Shown here one piece after another: positions 8,831-17,471 of a stretch of 64,000 bases of DNA. Positions within the stretch are counted from its first letter, which is position 1. The number at the start of each line of letters is the position of its first letter. The DNA comes from Natronospirillum sp. (GTDB lineage Bacteria; Pseudomonadota; Gammaproteobacteria; Pseudomonadales; Natronospirillaceae). A program made the translations under genes and the position numbers. The notes beneath the pieces were generated by a model. The model saw only the letters and a program-made list of their open reading frames with translations. It was not told where the DNA came from and searched no databases. Where the stretch lies: the NCBI RefSeq assembly GCF_022565775.1, contig NZ_JAIUMC010000006.1:1-64000 (forward strand). The letters run 5' to 3'.

Positions 8831-10045
8831 ATGGATTTCAAGAAGTCCCTTAAGCTGGCCAATGTATTTTATGACATTCGTGGCCCCGTATTGCAGGAAG
8901 CCAAGCGCCTGGAGGATGAGGGCCACCGCATCCTCAAGCTGAACATCGGCAACCCGGCCCCGTTTGGTTTCAACGCACCTGACGAGATCATTACCGATGT
9001 CATCCGCAACCTGAATTCGGCGGAAGGCTACAGCGATTCCCGGGGCATCTATCCGGCGCGCAAGGCGGTCATGCAGTACTACCAGCAAAAGCGCGTCGCC
9101 AATGTCGATGTGGAAGACATCATTCTCGGCAATGGCGTCAGCGAGTTGATCGTCATGACCATGCAGGCCCTGCTCAATGACGGCGACCAGGTGCTGGTAC
9201 CCGCCCCCGACTACCCGCTGTGGACCGGCGCGGTCACACTGTCGGGTGGCCAGGCTGTCCACTACATGTGTGACGAACAGCAGGACTGGTATCCGGACAT
9301 AGACGACATCAAGGCCAAGATCACCGACCGCACCAAGGCGATCGTGCTGATCAACCCGAACAATCCGACCGGCGCTGTCTATTCGAAGGAACTGCTCGAA
9401 GAAGTCATTGAACTGGCCCGCCAGCACAGCCTGCTGCTGCTGGCTGACGAGATCTACGACAAGATCACCTTCGATGACACACCCCATCACTCGGTTGCAG
9501 AGCTTTGCGATGATGTCCTGTGCATCACCTTCAACGGCCTGTCCAAGGTCTATCGCCTGGCCGGTTTCCGCTCTGGCTGGATGATGCTGAGTGGCCCCAA
9601 GCACCGGGCCCGCGACCTGATGGAAGGCTTGAGCATGCTGGCCAATATGCGCCTGTGCTCCAATGTGCCAGCGCAACTGGCCATACAGACTTCACTGGGT
9701 GGCTATCAGACCATATACGACCTGACCGCACCCGGCGGGCGCATGTATGAACAGCGCAACCTGGCCCACGAGATGCTGACCTCGATTCCCGGCATTACCT
9801 GTGTGAAGCCCAAGGGCGCCCTGTATCTGTTCCCGAAAATTGATACCCGGCGTTTCAATATCCACAACGACGAAAAATTCATTCTCGATTTCCTGCGCGA
9901 GCAGAAAATACTGATGGTGCACGGGCGGGCCTTCAACTGGCCCGAAGTTGACCATTTCCGCATCGTCTTCCTGCCCAACCGTGAAGACCTGACGGAATGC
10001 CTTGAGAAGCTGGAGCGTTTTCTGGATGGCTACCGACAGCAATAG
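8831..10045 (+). CDS. alaA: Alanine aminotransferase AlaA (pyridoxal phosphate enzyme)
   Basis: 404-residue fold-type I aminotransferase. It interconverts pyruvate plus glutamate with alanine plus 2-oxoglutarate in the cytoplasm. The N-terminal block (YDIRGPVLQEAKRLEDEG, then LKLNIGNPAPFGF) is nearly identical in pattern to E. coli AlaA. The cofactor lysine is Lys239 in SKVYRLAGFRSGW, and NPNNPTGAVY and ADEIYDKI are the usual substrate and PLP contacts. Length is normal for the family. It is followed by an overlapping small gene. No specific regulation is visible. Confidence 0.93.
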   Translation: MDFKKSLKLANVFYDIRGPVLQEAKRLEDEGHRILKLNIGNPAPFGFNAPDEIITDVIRNLNSAEGYSDSRGIYPARKAVMQYYQQKRVANVDVEDIILGNGVSELIVMTMQALLNDGDQVLVPAPDYPLWTGAVTLSGGQAVHYMCDEQQDWYPDIDDIKAKITDRTKAIVLINPNNPTGAVYSKELLEEVIELARQHSLLLLADEIYDKITFDDTPHHSVAELCDDVLCITFNGLSKVYRLAGFRSGWMMLSGPKHRARDLMEGLSMLANMRLCSNVPAQLAIQTSLGGYQTIYDLTAPGGRMYEQRNLAHEMLTSIPGITCVKPKGALYLFPKIDTRRFNIHNDEKFILDFLREQKILMVHGRAFNWPEVDHFRIVFLPNREDLTECLEKLERFLDGYRQQ

Positions 10046-10487
10046 ACAGCCGGATTTTCTGAGTCGTTCGGCGATTCCGCCGGACATTCACATGACCGAT
10101 TTCTACAACGACACCGGGCGCATCCTGATCAACCGGTATCGGTGCTTTCCGCGCGAAGAGCCTCTGTGGGTCGATGATATCTGCGGGCCGCATGATTTCG
10201 ACGAGTTTGGTCAGCACAGCCCGCGCCATCTGGCCTGTCTGGCCACTATTCTGTGGTTGGCCCGGGAAGGCTACCTGACCTACACCTCGCAGGATCAGCA
10301 GGTCGGTTTCAACCACTGTGTGCTGACCGAGAAGTCACTGGCGTTGTTGTGTGGCTGGCACAAGGATAGCTCGCAGCGGCCAATCGATGCCTTGGAGCAG
10401 GCGTTGCTCACCGGATCGTCGCAGGATATGGAGGCAGCGGTGCAGAGTGTACTGGTGGCCTCGGCGGGTCGGTATTTCAGGGTTTGA
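10026..10487 (+). CDS. Conserved hypothetical small protein
   Basis: About 153 residues, family not recognised. The ORF overlaps the last 20 bases of alaA, and GGAG lies ten bases before ATG 10026, which suggests translational coupling. ATG 10092 is an alternative start. The core (ATILWLAREGYLTYTSQDQ, then VLTEKSLALL) looks like a small helical or winged-helix fold with no membrane segment. The overlap with alaA and normal codon character make it a credible gene. I cannot assign a function. Confidence 0.6.
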   Translation: MATDSNRQPDFLSRSAIPPDIHMTDFYNDTGRILINRYRCFPREEPLWVDDICGPHDFDEFGQHSPRHLACLATILWLAREGYLTYTSQDQQVGFNHCVLTEKSLALLCGWHKDSSQRPIDALEQALLTGSSQDMEAAVQSVLVASAGRYFRV

Positions 10488-10489
10488 TT

Positions 10490-10606
10490 GGGGGCCTGCG
10501 GCCCCGAGCGCGGCCAAGGCCGGCGCCTACAATAGAGGCACATTTGTAGGCGATGATTTATCTGCGCTTGGCGGCGGAGCCGCCCTGCATAGGGGCCTGC
10601 GGCCCC
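10490..10606. repeat. REP/BIME-like cluster of GC-rich palindromes
   Basis: Two copies of GGGGCCTGCGGCCCC (10491-10505 and 10592-10606) flank an inverted repeat CGCCTACAA/TTGTAGGCG (10524-10552) and a palindrome GGCGGCGGAGCCGCC (10570-10584). The cluster lies between convergent genes, the usual setting for REP-type extragenic palindromes. It may also terminate transcription from both sides. Confidence 0.7.
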
Positions 10607-10642
10607 ATCGCGCAACGGGGCCGAGGCGTCGGACCGGCGCTC

Positions 10643-11833
10643 CTACCGCACAATAAAGCCCGCGGTGCGCAGCAGGCGCAGTGCCTCGTCTCCCAACCCC
10701 TGATGCTCGATCACCGTCGACCCCAGCTCGCGCCGAGGAGCGGCGCGCCCGGCATAATCACGCCGATAGGCATCAAACGCCGAGCCTCTGTCCTTCGCCG
10801 ACACCGCACCAATAGCCTCACGAAACCGCTGATCATCACCTACCGGGTCGCAGACACGCAGCACGGCCTCCCGCAGTACCTGCCAGGCGTCATCCGGCAG
10901 TTCAGCCGCATTCAACGAAATTGTCGGAGCGCGTGGCAGCAGGTCGGTAACCGACTGCACCGGTGGTGCCAGCCCAAGCTCTTCGGCCACCGCCCGGCGC
11001 AGCATCCAGGTGCCCCGCACCCGGCCCTCCAGCGAGTAGCCGGCAATATGGCCAGTGGCCATGCGGGTGTGGGCCATAATATCCAGAGGCAGGTCAGGCT
11101 CCGGATCCCAGACATCCAGCAGCAACTGAAGGTCGGGTCGCCGGCGCAGAGTCTCCCGCAACACGTCGGAGGCGATCACTCCCCCGCGCCCGGCATTGAG
11201 CACAATAGCGTGCTCCGGCATCTGCATCATCAGGTCGGCAGTCACCATACCCTGAGTCGGCCAACCGCCGCTGACCGTCAGTGGCGCATGACAACAGACT
11301 ATATCGGCTGTGAAGGCCTCTTGCAGACTGACAAATCGGGATTCAGGCGCACCGTCGGGTCCGGGTTCGCCAGTGGCTTCTCGCGGTGGGTCACAAACAT
11401 CCACCTGTAGACCCAGCGCCCGCAAGCGGCTGACCAGACGCCCCCCGACATTACCGGCGCCGACTACGGCAACCCGTTTCTTTCGCAGCGCAGCAGGGTC
11501 ATCGGGAAACTGCAGCAGCAGTGCACCCAGCACAAAGTCGACAACACCCAGTGCATTGCAGCCGGGCGCCCAGGCAAAGGGAATGGAACGGTCGGCAAGA
11601 CAGGCCCGATCGACATGGTCAGTGCCGATGGTGGCACTACCGACAAAGCGCAGATGATCGGCGCGGGAGAGCAGATCGGCATCCACTCGGGTGACGCTGC
11701 GCACCAGCAGCACATCCACATCAGCCAGCGCCGCGGGCGTCATGGTGCGCCCGGGGCAGGTTCTGATTTCGGTGGCGACATCGTCGAACAGCGCCGCCAC
11801 CGCCGGCATGTTTTCGTCAGCCAGTATGCGCAT
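10643..11833 (-). CDS. pdxB: Erythronate-4-phosphate dehydrogenase
   Basis: 396 residues. It catalyses NAD-dependent oxidation of 4-phosphoerythronate, the second step of DXP-dependent pyridoxal phosphate synthesis. It begins MRILADENMPAV as PdxB does. It has the Rossmann motif VGAGNVGGRLV and the D-2-hydroxyacid dehydrogenase catalytic set: Arg in NAGRGGVI, Glu in DVWDPEPDLP and His in TGHIAGYS. The C-terminal dimerisation extension is present. The start overlaps the stop of the upstream helicase gene by 17 bases, so the two are probably cotranscribed. Ends next to the palindrome cluster. Confidence 0.92.
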   Translation of the reverse strand: MRILADENMPAVAALFDDVATEIRTCPGRTMTPAALADVDVLLVRSVTRVDADLLSRADHLRFVGSATIGTDHVDRACLADRSIPFAWAPGCNALGVVDFVLGALLLQFPDDPAALRKKRVAVVGAGNVGGRLVSRLRALGLQVDVCDPPREATGEPGPDGAPESRFVSLQEAFTADIVCCHAPLTVSGGWPTQGMVTADLMMQMPEHAIVLNAGRGGVIASDVLRETLRRRPDLQLLLDVWDPEPDLPLDIMAHTRMATGHIAGYSLEGRVRGTWMLRRAVAEELGLAPPVQSVTDLLPRAPTISLNAAELPDDAWQVLREAVLRVCDPVGDDQRFREAIGAVSAKDRGSAFDAYRRDYAGRAAPRRELGSTVIEHQGLGDEALRLLRTAGFIVR

Positions 11834-13004
11834 GAGCCATGAGATGCTCGGGCGGGTGCTCTATCTGCAGACTCTGTCCGATAAACTTCTGCAGGTCTTC
11901 CACCAGAAAGGCATCGTCTTCACAGACAAAGCTGTAGGAACGACCCTCGGCCCCGGCACGACCGGTACGGCCAATGCGGTGTACATAGTCTTCCGGGTCT
12001 TCCGGCAACGTGAAGTTGATGACATGGCTGACATCATCCACATGCAGACCACGGCCCGCCACATCCGTGGCCACCAGGATATCGATATCGCCGGTCTTGA
12101 AGCCGGCCAGTGTTTTCAGGCGCTTGTCCTGGGTAATCTCACCCGACAGCATGGCCACCTTGTGCGGTGAAGACTTGAGCTTCTCGAACAGCTTGCGCAC
12201 CAGATCGCGACGGTTGGCAAAAATGATGGCCTTGGTCACTTCTTCCTGCTCGAGAATGGCCTGCAGCAGACCCATCTTCTCGTCGGTGGAGGTCAGATAC
12301 AGCTTCTGCTCGACTTTCTCGGCCGTCGTGAACTCCGGTGCAATGTCGACAAATTCCGCGTTATTTGTCCAGCGCTCCGACAGGTTGAGGATGTCCTGCG
12401 TGAAGGTAGCGCTAAACAGCAAGGTCTGGCGCTCCTTGCTCGGTGGCATGGCCCGCTCTATGTACTTGATGTCCGGTATAAAGCCCATATCCAGCATACG
12501 GTCGGCTTCGTCTATGACAAAGACCTCGGTCTGATCAAGGAAAACAGCACGCTGACGCACGAAGTCCATCAGGCGACCGGGCGTGGCAATCAGCAGGTCC
12601 ACATGCCGTGTCTGCAGCCCTTTGCGCTGCTTCTGCATGTCCAGCCCGCCAACCAGCGTGTGGATTTCCAGGTCGGTAAACTGTGCCAGCAGTTCCGCAT
12701 CGGCGGCAATCTGCAGGGCCAGTTCGCGCGTTGGGGCCAGAATGACCGCCCGCGGCTCGCCCTGGAACTGCTCCGGCAGCGGCTGATACAGCAGGTCGCT
12801 CATGACCGCCAGCAGAAACGCCGCTGTTTTACCCGTGCCCGTCTGGGCCCGGCCAATGCAGTCACGGCCGCGCAAAGCAAAGGGCAGCACCTGCTGCTGA
12901 ATCGGCGTGCATTCGGTAAACTTCATTTCATCCAGCGCCTTTTTCAGGGCACCGGGCAGGGGTAGAGCCTTGAAAGGCAGGGGTTGTTTCAGGTCTGTCG
13001 ACAT
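11817..13004 (-). CDS. DEAD-box ATP-dependent RNA helicase, RhlB-like
   Basis: About 395 residues from ATG 13004; the track start (a TTG at 13043) adds 13 unlikely residues. All helicase motifs are present in order: Q motif region CTPIQQQVLPFALRG, AQTGTGKT, PTRELALQIA, VGG, TPGRLMDF, DEADRMLDMGF, SATF, then in the second RecA domain ATDVAGRGLHVDDV and HRIGRTGRAG. The short tail and overall pattern resemble RhlB, the degradosome helicase, more than RhlE or SrmB, but I cannot separate them safely. It acts on structured RNA in the cytoplasm. Overlaps pdxB. Confidence 0.88.
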   Translation of the reverse strand: MSTDLKQPLPFKALPLPGALKKALDEMKFTECTPIQQQVLPFALRGRDCIGRAQTGTGKTAAFLLAVMSDLLYQPLPEQFQGEPRAVILAPTRELALQIAADAELLAQFTDLEIHTLVGGLDMQKQRKGLQTRHVDLLIATPGRLMDFVRQRAVFLDQTEVFVIDEADRMLDMGFIPDIKYIERAMPPSKERQTLLFSATFTQDILNLSERWTNNAEFVDIAPEFTTAEKVEQKLYLTSTDEKMGLLQAILEQEEVTKAIIFANRRDLVRKLFEKLKSSPHKVAMLSGEITQDKRLKTLAGFKTGDIDILVATDVAGRGLHVDDVSHVINFTLPEDPEDYVHRIGRTGRAGAEGRSYSFVCEDDAFLVEDLQKFIGQSLQIEHPPEHLMAHAHTG

Positions 13005-13088
13005 AGCAATACGTTCTCTTATCCGCTGTGCCGCAGCGCCCAAAACAGTTGGCCAGAGCAGATCCCCGATTCCAGTCGAAATCGGGCC

Positions 13089-13352
13089 TCAGGACGCGGC
13101 GGTTCTTATCCAATAGGTGTATAACCCGTCATCGCCCTGCGCCCGCAACAGTTCATGCCCCAGATACTGGCAGAAACGCGGGATGTCACGCTGGGTTGAC
13201 GGATCAGAAGCCAGTACCCGGATCACATCACCCGGGCCCGCTTTTCGGACTTCGGCATGCAACAGCATGACGGGTTCCGGACAGTTCAGCCCCTGGGTAT
13301 CCAGGTCAACAAACTCGTCCGGTGGTGTGAAGGGGGTTACTGACTCGCTCAT
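13089..13352 (-). CDS. tusA: TusA/SirA-family sulfurtransferase
   Basis: 87 residues. The protein carries persulfide sulfur on Cys24 in LNCPEPVMLLHAEVRK, the diagnostic CPxPxM motif of the family. In E. coli TusA relays sulfur from IscS to TusBCD for 2-thiouridine in tRNA; members also serve molybdopterin synthesis. The length is typical. It lies 84 bases upstream of the helicase gene in the same direction. No other tus gene is in the window. Confidence 0.88.
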   Translation of the reverse strand: MSESVTPFTPPDEFVDLDTQGLNCPEPVMLLHAEVRKAGPGDVIRVLASDPSTQRDIPRFCQYLGHELLRAQGDDGLYTYWIRTAAS

Positions 13353-13399
13353 GGCGCCCGGATGATAGCATATTTCCGTGGTGTGAGCCTGTTTTCTGA

Positions 13400-14392
13400 C
13401 TATTCTGTCGCCAGTTGCTGACGCAGAAAAACCGCCAGCCGTTCGCTCTCCCAGAAATATCCGTTGGCAGCATAGAATCCGACATGCCCGCCCGTTGCCG
13501 GCTGCTCCAGCCAGAGCCAGTCATGCCTCTCCGCCAGTTGCGTCGGAAAGCAACTGCCACTCAGAAACGGATCATTGCGCGCATTCAGCATCAGTGTCGG
13601 CACACGAATGGTCTCCAGAAACCCGTTGGCGCTGCACTCGCTGTAATAATGGGCCGCATCGCGGAAGCCATGCATGGGCGCCGTGTAATGATCGTCGAAC
13701 TGGCGCACGGTGCGAATATCCTCCAATGGGCGCAGATCGAACTCGGTCGGGAAACGCAGTGCCTTGGCCCGCAGACGGCGGCGCAGGTCGCGCACGAAAC
13801 GGCGGCGATAAAGCGTGTTGGTGGGCTTTTCCAGCTCGGTATTGCATCCCATCAGGTCACAGGGCACCGCCACGGTGGCTGCGGCCTTTACCCCGAGCCT
13901 GGCTGCCTGATCTCCGGCTTCGCCCAGCCATTTCAGGGTAATATTGCCGCCCATGGAGAAGCCGCTGAGCACGACCGGGCCGGCATGCTGCGCCCTGCCC
14001 CATTCGATCACTGCATTCAGATCATCGCTGCAACCGGCGTAATAAGATTTCGGCAACAGGTTGTCCTGCCGACCGCAGCCGCGCAGGTTCCAGGCCAGCA
14101 CGGCAAATCCCTGACGCTGGGCAGCCTGCGCCAGACCCAGCACATAGGGTCGTTGCGAGTTGCCCTCCATGCCATGGGCAATCAGCAGCAACGGAGCCGT
14201 CCTGTCGGGCGGCGGATACCAGTCGGCAACCAGGCGGTCGCCATCCGGCGTGGCAATCTCGACCGGCTCGCTGGCCAGGCTCAGACGACGGAAAAAGAAC
14301 GGATACAGGGTCTGCAGGTGGCCACCGGGCAACCAGTGCGGCGAACGGAACTCGGATTCGACCAGGGGCAAGGCAACAGGACTCCAACACAA
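13400..14392 (-). CDS. YheT-like alpha/beta hydrolase
   Basis: About 330 residues of the AB-hydrolase YheT (Abhydrolase EMB8/ABHD1-like) group. LPGGHLQTLYPFFFRR near the N terminus is the family signature. The nucleophile elbow is SGFSMGGN, and a C-terminal GGHVGFY carries the catalytic His; HGMEGNS is the oxyanion region. The physiological substrate is unknown, probably an ester. No ATG start is available near the N terminus: the track uses TTG 14392, and a downstream TTG in the same region with GGAG upstream is possible, so the start is uncertain by up to about seven codons. Confidence 0.85.
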   Translation of the reverse strand: MCWSPVALPLVESEFRSPHWLPGGHLQTLYPFFFRRLSLASEPVEIATPDGDRLVADWYPPPDRTAPLLLIAHGMEGNSQRPYVLGLAQAAQRQGFAVLAWNLRGCGRQDNLLPKSYYAGCSDDLNAVIEWGRAQHAGPVVLSGFSMGGNITLKWLGEAGDQAARLGVKAAATVAVPCDLMGCNTELEKPTNTLYRRRFVRDLRRRLRAKALRFPTEFDLRPLEDIRTVRQFDDHYTAPMHGFRDAAHYYSECSANGFLETIRVPTLMLNARNDPFLSGSCFPTQLAERHDWLWLEQPATGGHVGFYAANGYFWESERLAVFLRQQLATE

Positions 14393-14456
14393 AAACGGGG
14401 CCCAGTTTACCTAAACCAATGGCCCCGCATTTCAGGCAGACTTCAAGACAGGCGGT

Positions 14457-14978
14457 TCAGGCCAGCTTGAAGCGCGAACTCAGCGCATCGTAGAAAGTTT
14501 CGCGCAGCTCTGCAATGTCCTGACGTACCTGGTCGATGCCGTGAATGTCATCACCGGTAAAGCTGTCCTTCTCGGCATAGATCTGCCGGCGCAGGTGCAC
14601 GATCTTGGCGCCATAGATGCGCAGGGCACGTTCCAGCTTCTTTTCACCGAGCAGCAGCAGCGTCGCCTCGGCTTCGGTCAGATTGCGGAACACCTTGACC
14701 AGTTCGTCCGTGGTGCGCCGCAGTTCCTGCTTGCGGTGCGCTGGCCAGCTGTTGCCCTGACGGGAAAACTCCAGCGCCAGCGCCAGAAACTGCTGATAGA
14801 CATGGTGCACTTCACTGACATTCTGCGCCACCGATTCAAGCAATGCACGCCGCGTCTGTTCTGCCGGGTCACCCTGGCCGTCACCGCGAAAACGCAATGC
14901 CACCAGCGCCGCCAGCCCGCAGGTCAGAATGCCGGCACTGAAGGTTCCGATAAGAATGCTGATATCCATTGTTTCCAT
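14457..14978 (-). CDS. Hypothetical single-pass membrane protein
   Basis: 173 residues, family not recognised. One N-terminal membrane helix (about residues 5-27, DISILIGTFSAGILTCGLAALVAL) is followed by a helical cytoplasmic domain rich in charged residues, ending ALSSRFKLA. The helical part (HVYQQFLALALEFSRQGNSW and onward) suggests a four-helix or coiled-coil signalling-type bundle. It stands between the YheT-like gene and a 200-base gap that follows glcF; I see nothing recognisable in that gap. It is probably a real gene judging from coding pattern and a clean start. Confidence 0.7.
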   Translation of the reverse strand: METMDISILIGTFSAGILTCGLAALVALRFRGDGQGDPAEQTRRALLESVAQNVSEVHHVYQQFLALALEFSRQGNSWPAHRKQELRRTTDELVKVFRNLTEAEATLLLLGEKKLERALRIYGAKIVHLRRQIYAEKDSFTGDDIHGIDQVRQDIAELRETFYDALSSRFKLA

Positions 14979-15179
14979 GGCTACTCCACCACCTGTTAAC
15001 CGTTGTTGATCAATGTGTGGTAGAGACTATTCAAGATGCGGGCCAGCTTCGGCTGGCCAGCTGTTTTGCGGTGGATCGCGACGGGCAGTGCCTTTTCAGG
15101 CGGTATGGAGCGGAAACAAGCGGCAAGAGCTTGCAACCCGGTGCCGATTCACGGGCAAGGGGTGACCTGAAAAACGAAT

Positions 15180-16397
15180 CTAATGGGCCTGCTCATCCAG
15201 CAACTCGATCCAGTGTCTGACCGGCACGTCCGAGCGTGTCGCCAGGTGCATCTGGCAGCCGATATTGGCCGTTACTATCTGGTCCGGATTGTCACCGGTC
15301 AACGCTTTCAGCTTGTTGCCGAGCAATGTCTGGCTCATCTCCGGCTGCAGGATGGAATAGGTGCCGGCAGAGCCACAGCAAAGGTGATCATCCGTTGTTT
15401 CTGCCAACGGGATGCCGGCCTGCGTCAGAATCCGCTTGACCGTGCCCGTCAGCTTCAGTGCATGCTGCTGGGTGCAGGGGCAATGCACGGCGGTCTTCAG
15501 CGGTGATTCTGCCGGCTGCAGCTTGGTCAGGTCTTCCGGCAGCAGGACTTCCGACAGGTCTTTCGCCAGGGCGCTGACGCGTGCCGCCTTCTCGGCGTAC
15601 TCCGGGTCATCGCTGAGCAGCGCACCGTAGTCCTGCACCATGGCGCCGCAGCCAGAGGCACTGATCACAATGGCTTCGGCACCCGCTTCTATCTCCGGCC
15701 ACCAGGCGTCGATATTGCGGCGCATGAACTCCAGGCCTTCGTCGTGCGCCGCCAGGTGATAGCTGACGGCGCCGCAACAGCCTGCCTTCGGCGCTTCCAC
15801 CAGGCTGACTCCGAGCCGGTCCAGCACCCGCGCAGCGCTGGCATTGGTGTTGGGTGTGGCAGCACTCTGGGCACACCCCGCCAGAGTCAGCATGCGGCGC
15901 GGCTGGCGGGTCGCAGGCCAGGGCAAGGCCTTCTGATACTCGGGCACCTTGGCTTTCAGCGCACCCGGCAGCAGCGGCTTGAACACCTGCCCCAGACGCA
16001 ACAGGGGCGTGAACCGGACGGGGTATGGCAACACCTTGCGCAGGGCCCAGCGCATGGCTTTTTGCCTAAATGGTCGATCCAACTGCTCTTCCATGACATC
16101 ACGGCCGATATCGATCAGACGGCCGTACTGAACGCCCGAAGGGCAGGTGGTTTCGCAACTGCGACAGGTCAGGCATCGGTCCAGATGCGTTTGGGAGGCC
16201 TCAGTAATTTCGCCGGTTTCCAGAAACTGCTTGAGCAGGTAGATGCGCCCGCGCGGGCCATCGCGCTCGTCGCCCAGTTCTTGATAGGTCGGGCAGGTCG
16301 CATTGCAGAAGCCGCAATGCACACAGCTGCGCAGAATGGACTCCGCTTCGTCTATGTCACTGCGTTGCTCGAACTTGGGATGAATATTGGTTTGCAT
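15180..16397 (-). CDS. glcF: Glycolate oxidase iron-sulfur subunit GlcF
   Basis: 405 residues. Electron-transfer subunit of the membrane-associated glycolate dehydrogenase GlcDEF, which oxidises glycolate to glyoxylate. It has two 4Fe-4S motifs, CVHCGFCNATCP (about 25-36) and CLTCRSCETTCP (about 75-86), and two CCG domains (GCCGAVSYHL and CCGSAGTYS) of the heterodisulfide-reductase type. It is the last gene of the operon, 12 bases after glcE. Family assignment and context agree fully. Confidence 0.95.
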   Translation of the reverse strand: MQTNIHPKFEQRSDIDEAESILRSCVHCGFCNATCPTYQELGDERDGPRGRIYLLKQFLETGEITEASQTHLDRCLTCRSCETTCPSGVQYGRLIDIGRDVMEEQLDRPFRQKAMRWALRKVLPYPVRFTPLLRLGQVFKPLLPGALKAKVPEYQKALPWPATRQPRRMLTLAGCAQSAATPNTNASAARVLDRLGVSLVEAPKAGCCGAVSYHLAAHDEGLEFMRRNIDAWWPEIEAGAEAIVISASGCGAMVQDYGALLSDDPEYAEKAARVSALAKDLSEVLLPEDLTKLQPAESPLKTAVHCPCTQQHALKLTGTVKRILTQAGIPLAETTDDHLCCGSAGTYSILQPEMSQTLLGNKLKALTGDNPDQIVTANIGCQMHLATRSDVPVRHWIELLDEQAH

Positions 16398-16409
16398 GGC
16401 GCTTTCCTG

Positions 16410-17471
16410 TTACATCCAGCCGTACAGCCGGCCCTTGTTGAAGATCCCGTCGGGATCCATGGCGACTTTCAGGCGCTGATGCAGCTTTTGCAGCGGTGGC
16501 GCCAGCGCCGGGCTGACCTCGCTCTGGCGATCACCACCGCGAAACAGCGATACCTGGCCACCCGCTGCGCCGGCCTGCTCAGTCATAACCGCCGGATCGC
16601 CGTCCCCGCTCAGCCAGCGCTGGCTGCCACCCCAGTCCAGCAGCCAGTTCTGCTGCGGCTGCCAGTGGGGAGCGGCCGAGTTGACTGAAAATCGCCAGAG
16701 CAGCCTGTCGGTGTTGAAGAAGTCGAGCTGGTGGTTGTTCAGTTGCTGCCACAGGGTATCAGCGTCCTCCAGACGCTCGCCGCCCCACTGCTGTGCCGTG
16801 CCATTGACCGCGCTCTCGGCGCCAGCCAGACGCAGGTAGAGTTTGCCGTCGAGCCAGAAGGCACCGGTCAATGGCTTGGGCAGGCCGCTGTAGCGGTTCA
16901 TCTGCGCAATGGCTTGATCGGCCGGCATCTCCTGTACCAGGGTCAGGGTCACTGCAGGTATGGGCATGACCTTCAGGCTCACCTCGGTAATCACGCCGAG
17001 AGTACCCAGAGCACCGGCCTGCAGACGGGAGACATCATAGCCGGCCACGTTCTTGATCACCTGACCACCAAAACGCAGATGTTCACCGCGCCCGTTGATG
17101 AGTCGCAGACCCAGCACCATGTCGCGCACCGAACCACTCCAGGGGCGAGCCGGGCCGGACTGATTGCAGGCCAGGGTACCGCCAATGGTGGCACCGCCCC
17201 CGAAATGCGGTGGCTCGAACGCCAGCATCTGATGGTGCTCGGCCAGAGCGGCCTCGATCTCTGCCAGTGGGGTTCCGGCACGGGCGGTCAGCACCAGCTC
17301 GACAGGCTCGTAACTGACAATGCCGTTGTGCCGACCCACCTCAAGCGACTCACCCTCAGTGGTCTCCCGGCCCATGAAAGCCTTGCTGTCACCCCCCACG
17401 ATTCTGAGGTGGCGCTGTTCGGCCCGGGCACTGTTGACCTGCTCGATCAGGCTCTGTGTTGCATCCGTCAT
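16410..17471 (-). CDS. glcE: Glycolate oxidase FAD-binding subunit GlcE
   Basis: 353 residues. Second flavin subunit of glycolate dehydrogenase. The PCMH-type FAD domain is recognisable by LRIVGGDSKAF, the strand-turn HNGIVSYEPVELVLTARAGTPL and GGGATIGGTLACNQSGP, with VKNVAGYDVSRLQAGALGTLGVI style contacts further on (here VIKNVAGYDVSRL). It is shorter than GlcD, as is normal. Its ATG overlaps the glcD stop by four bases (ATGA), indicating coupled translation within the glc operon. Confidence 0.95.
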   Translation of the reverse strand: MTDATQSLIEQVNSARAEQRHLRIVGGDSKAFMGRETTEGESLEVGRHNGIVSYEPVELVLTARAGTPLAEIEAALAEHHQMLAFEPPHFGGGATIGGTLACNQSGPARPWSGSVRDMVLGLRLINGRGEHLRFGGQVIKNVAGYDVSRLQAGALGTLGVITEVSLKVMPIPAVTLTLVQEMPADQAIAQMNRYSGLPKPLTGAFWLDGKLYLRLAGAESAVNGTAQQWGGERLEDADTLWQQLNNHQLDFFNTDRLLWRFSVNSAAPHWQPQQNWLLDWGGSQRWLSGDGDPAVMTEQAGAAGGQVSLFRGGDRQSEVSPALAPPLQKLHQRLKVAMDPDGIFNKGRLYGWM

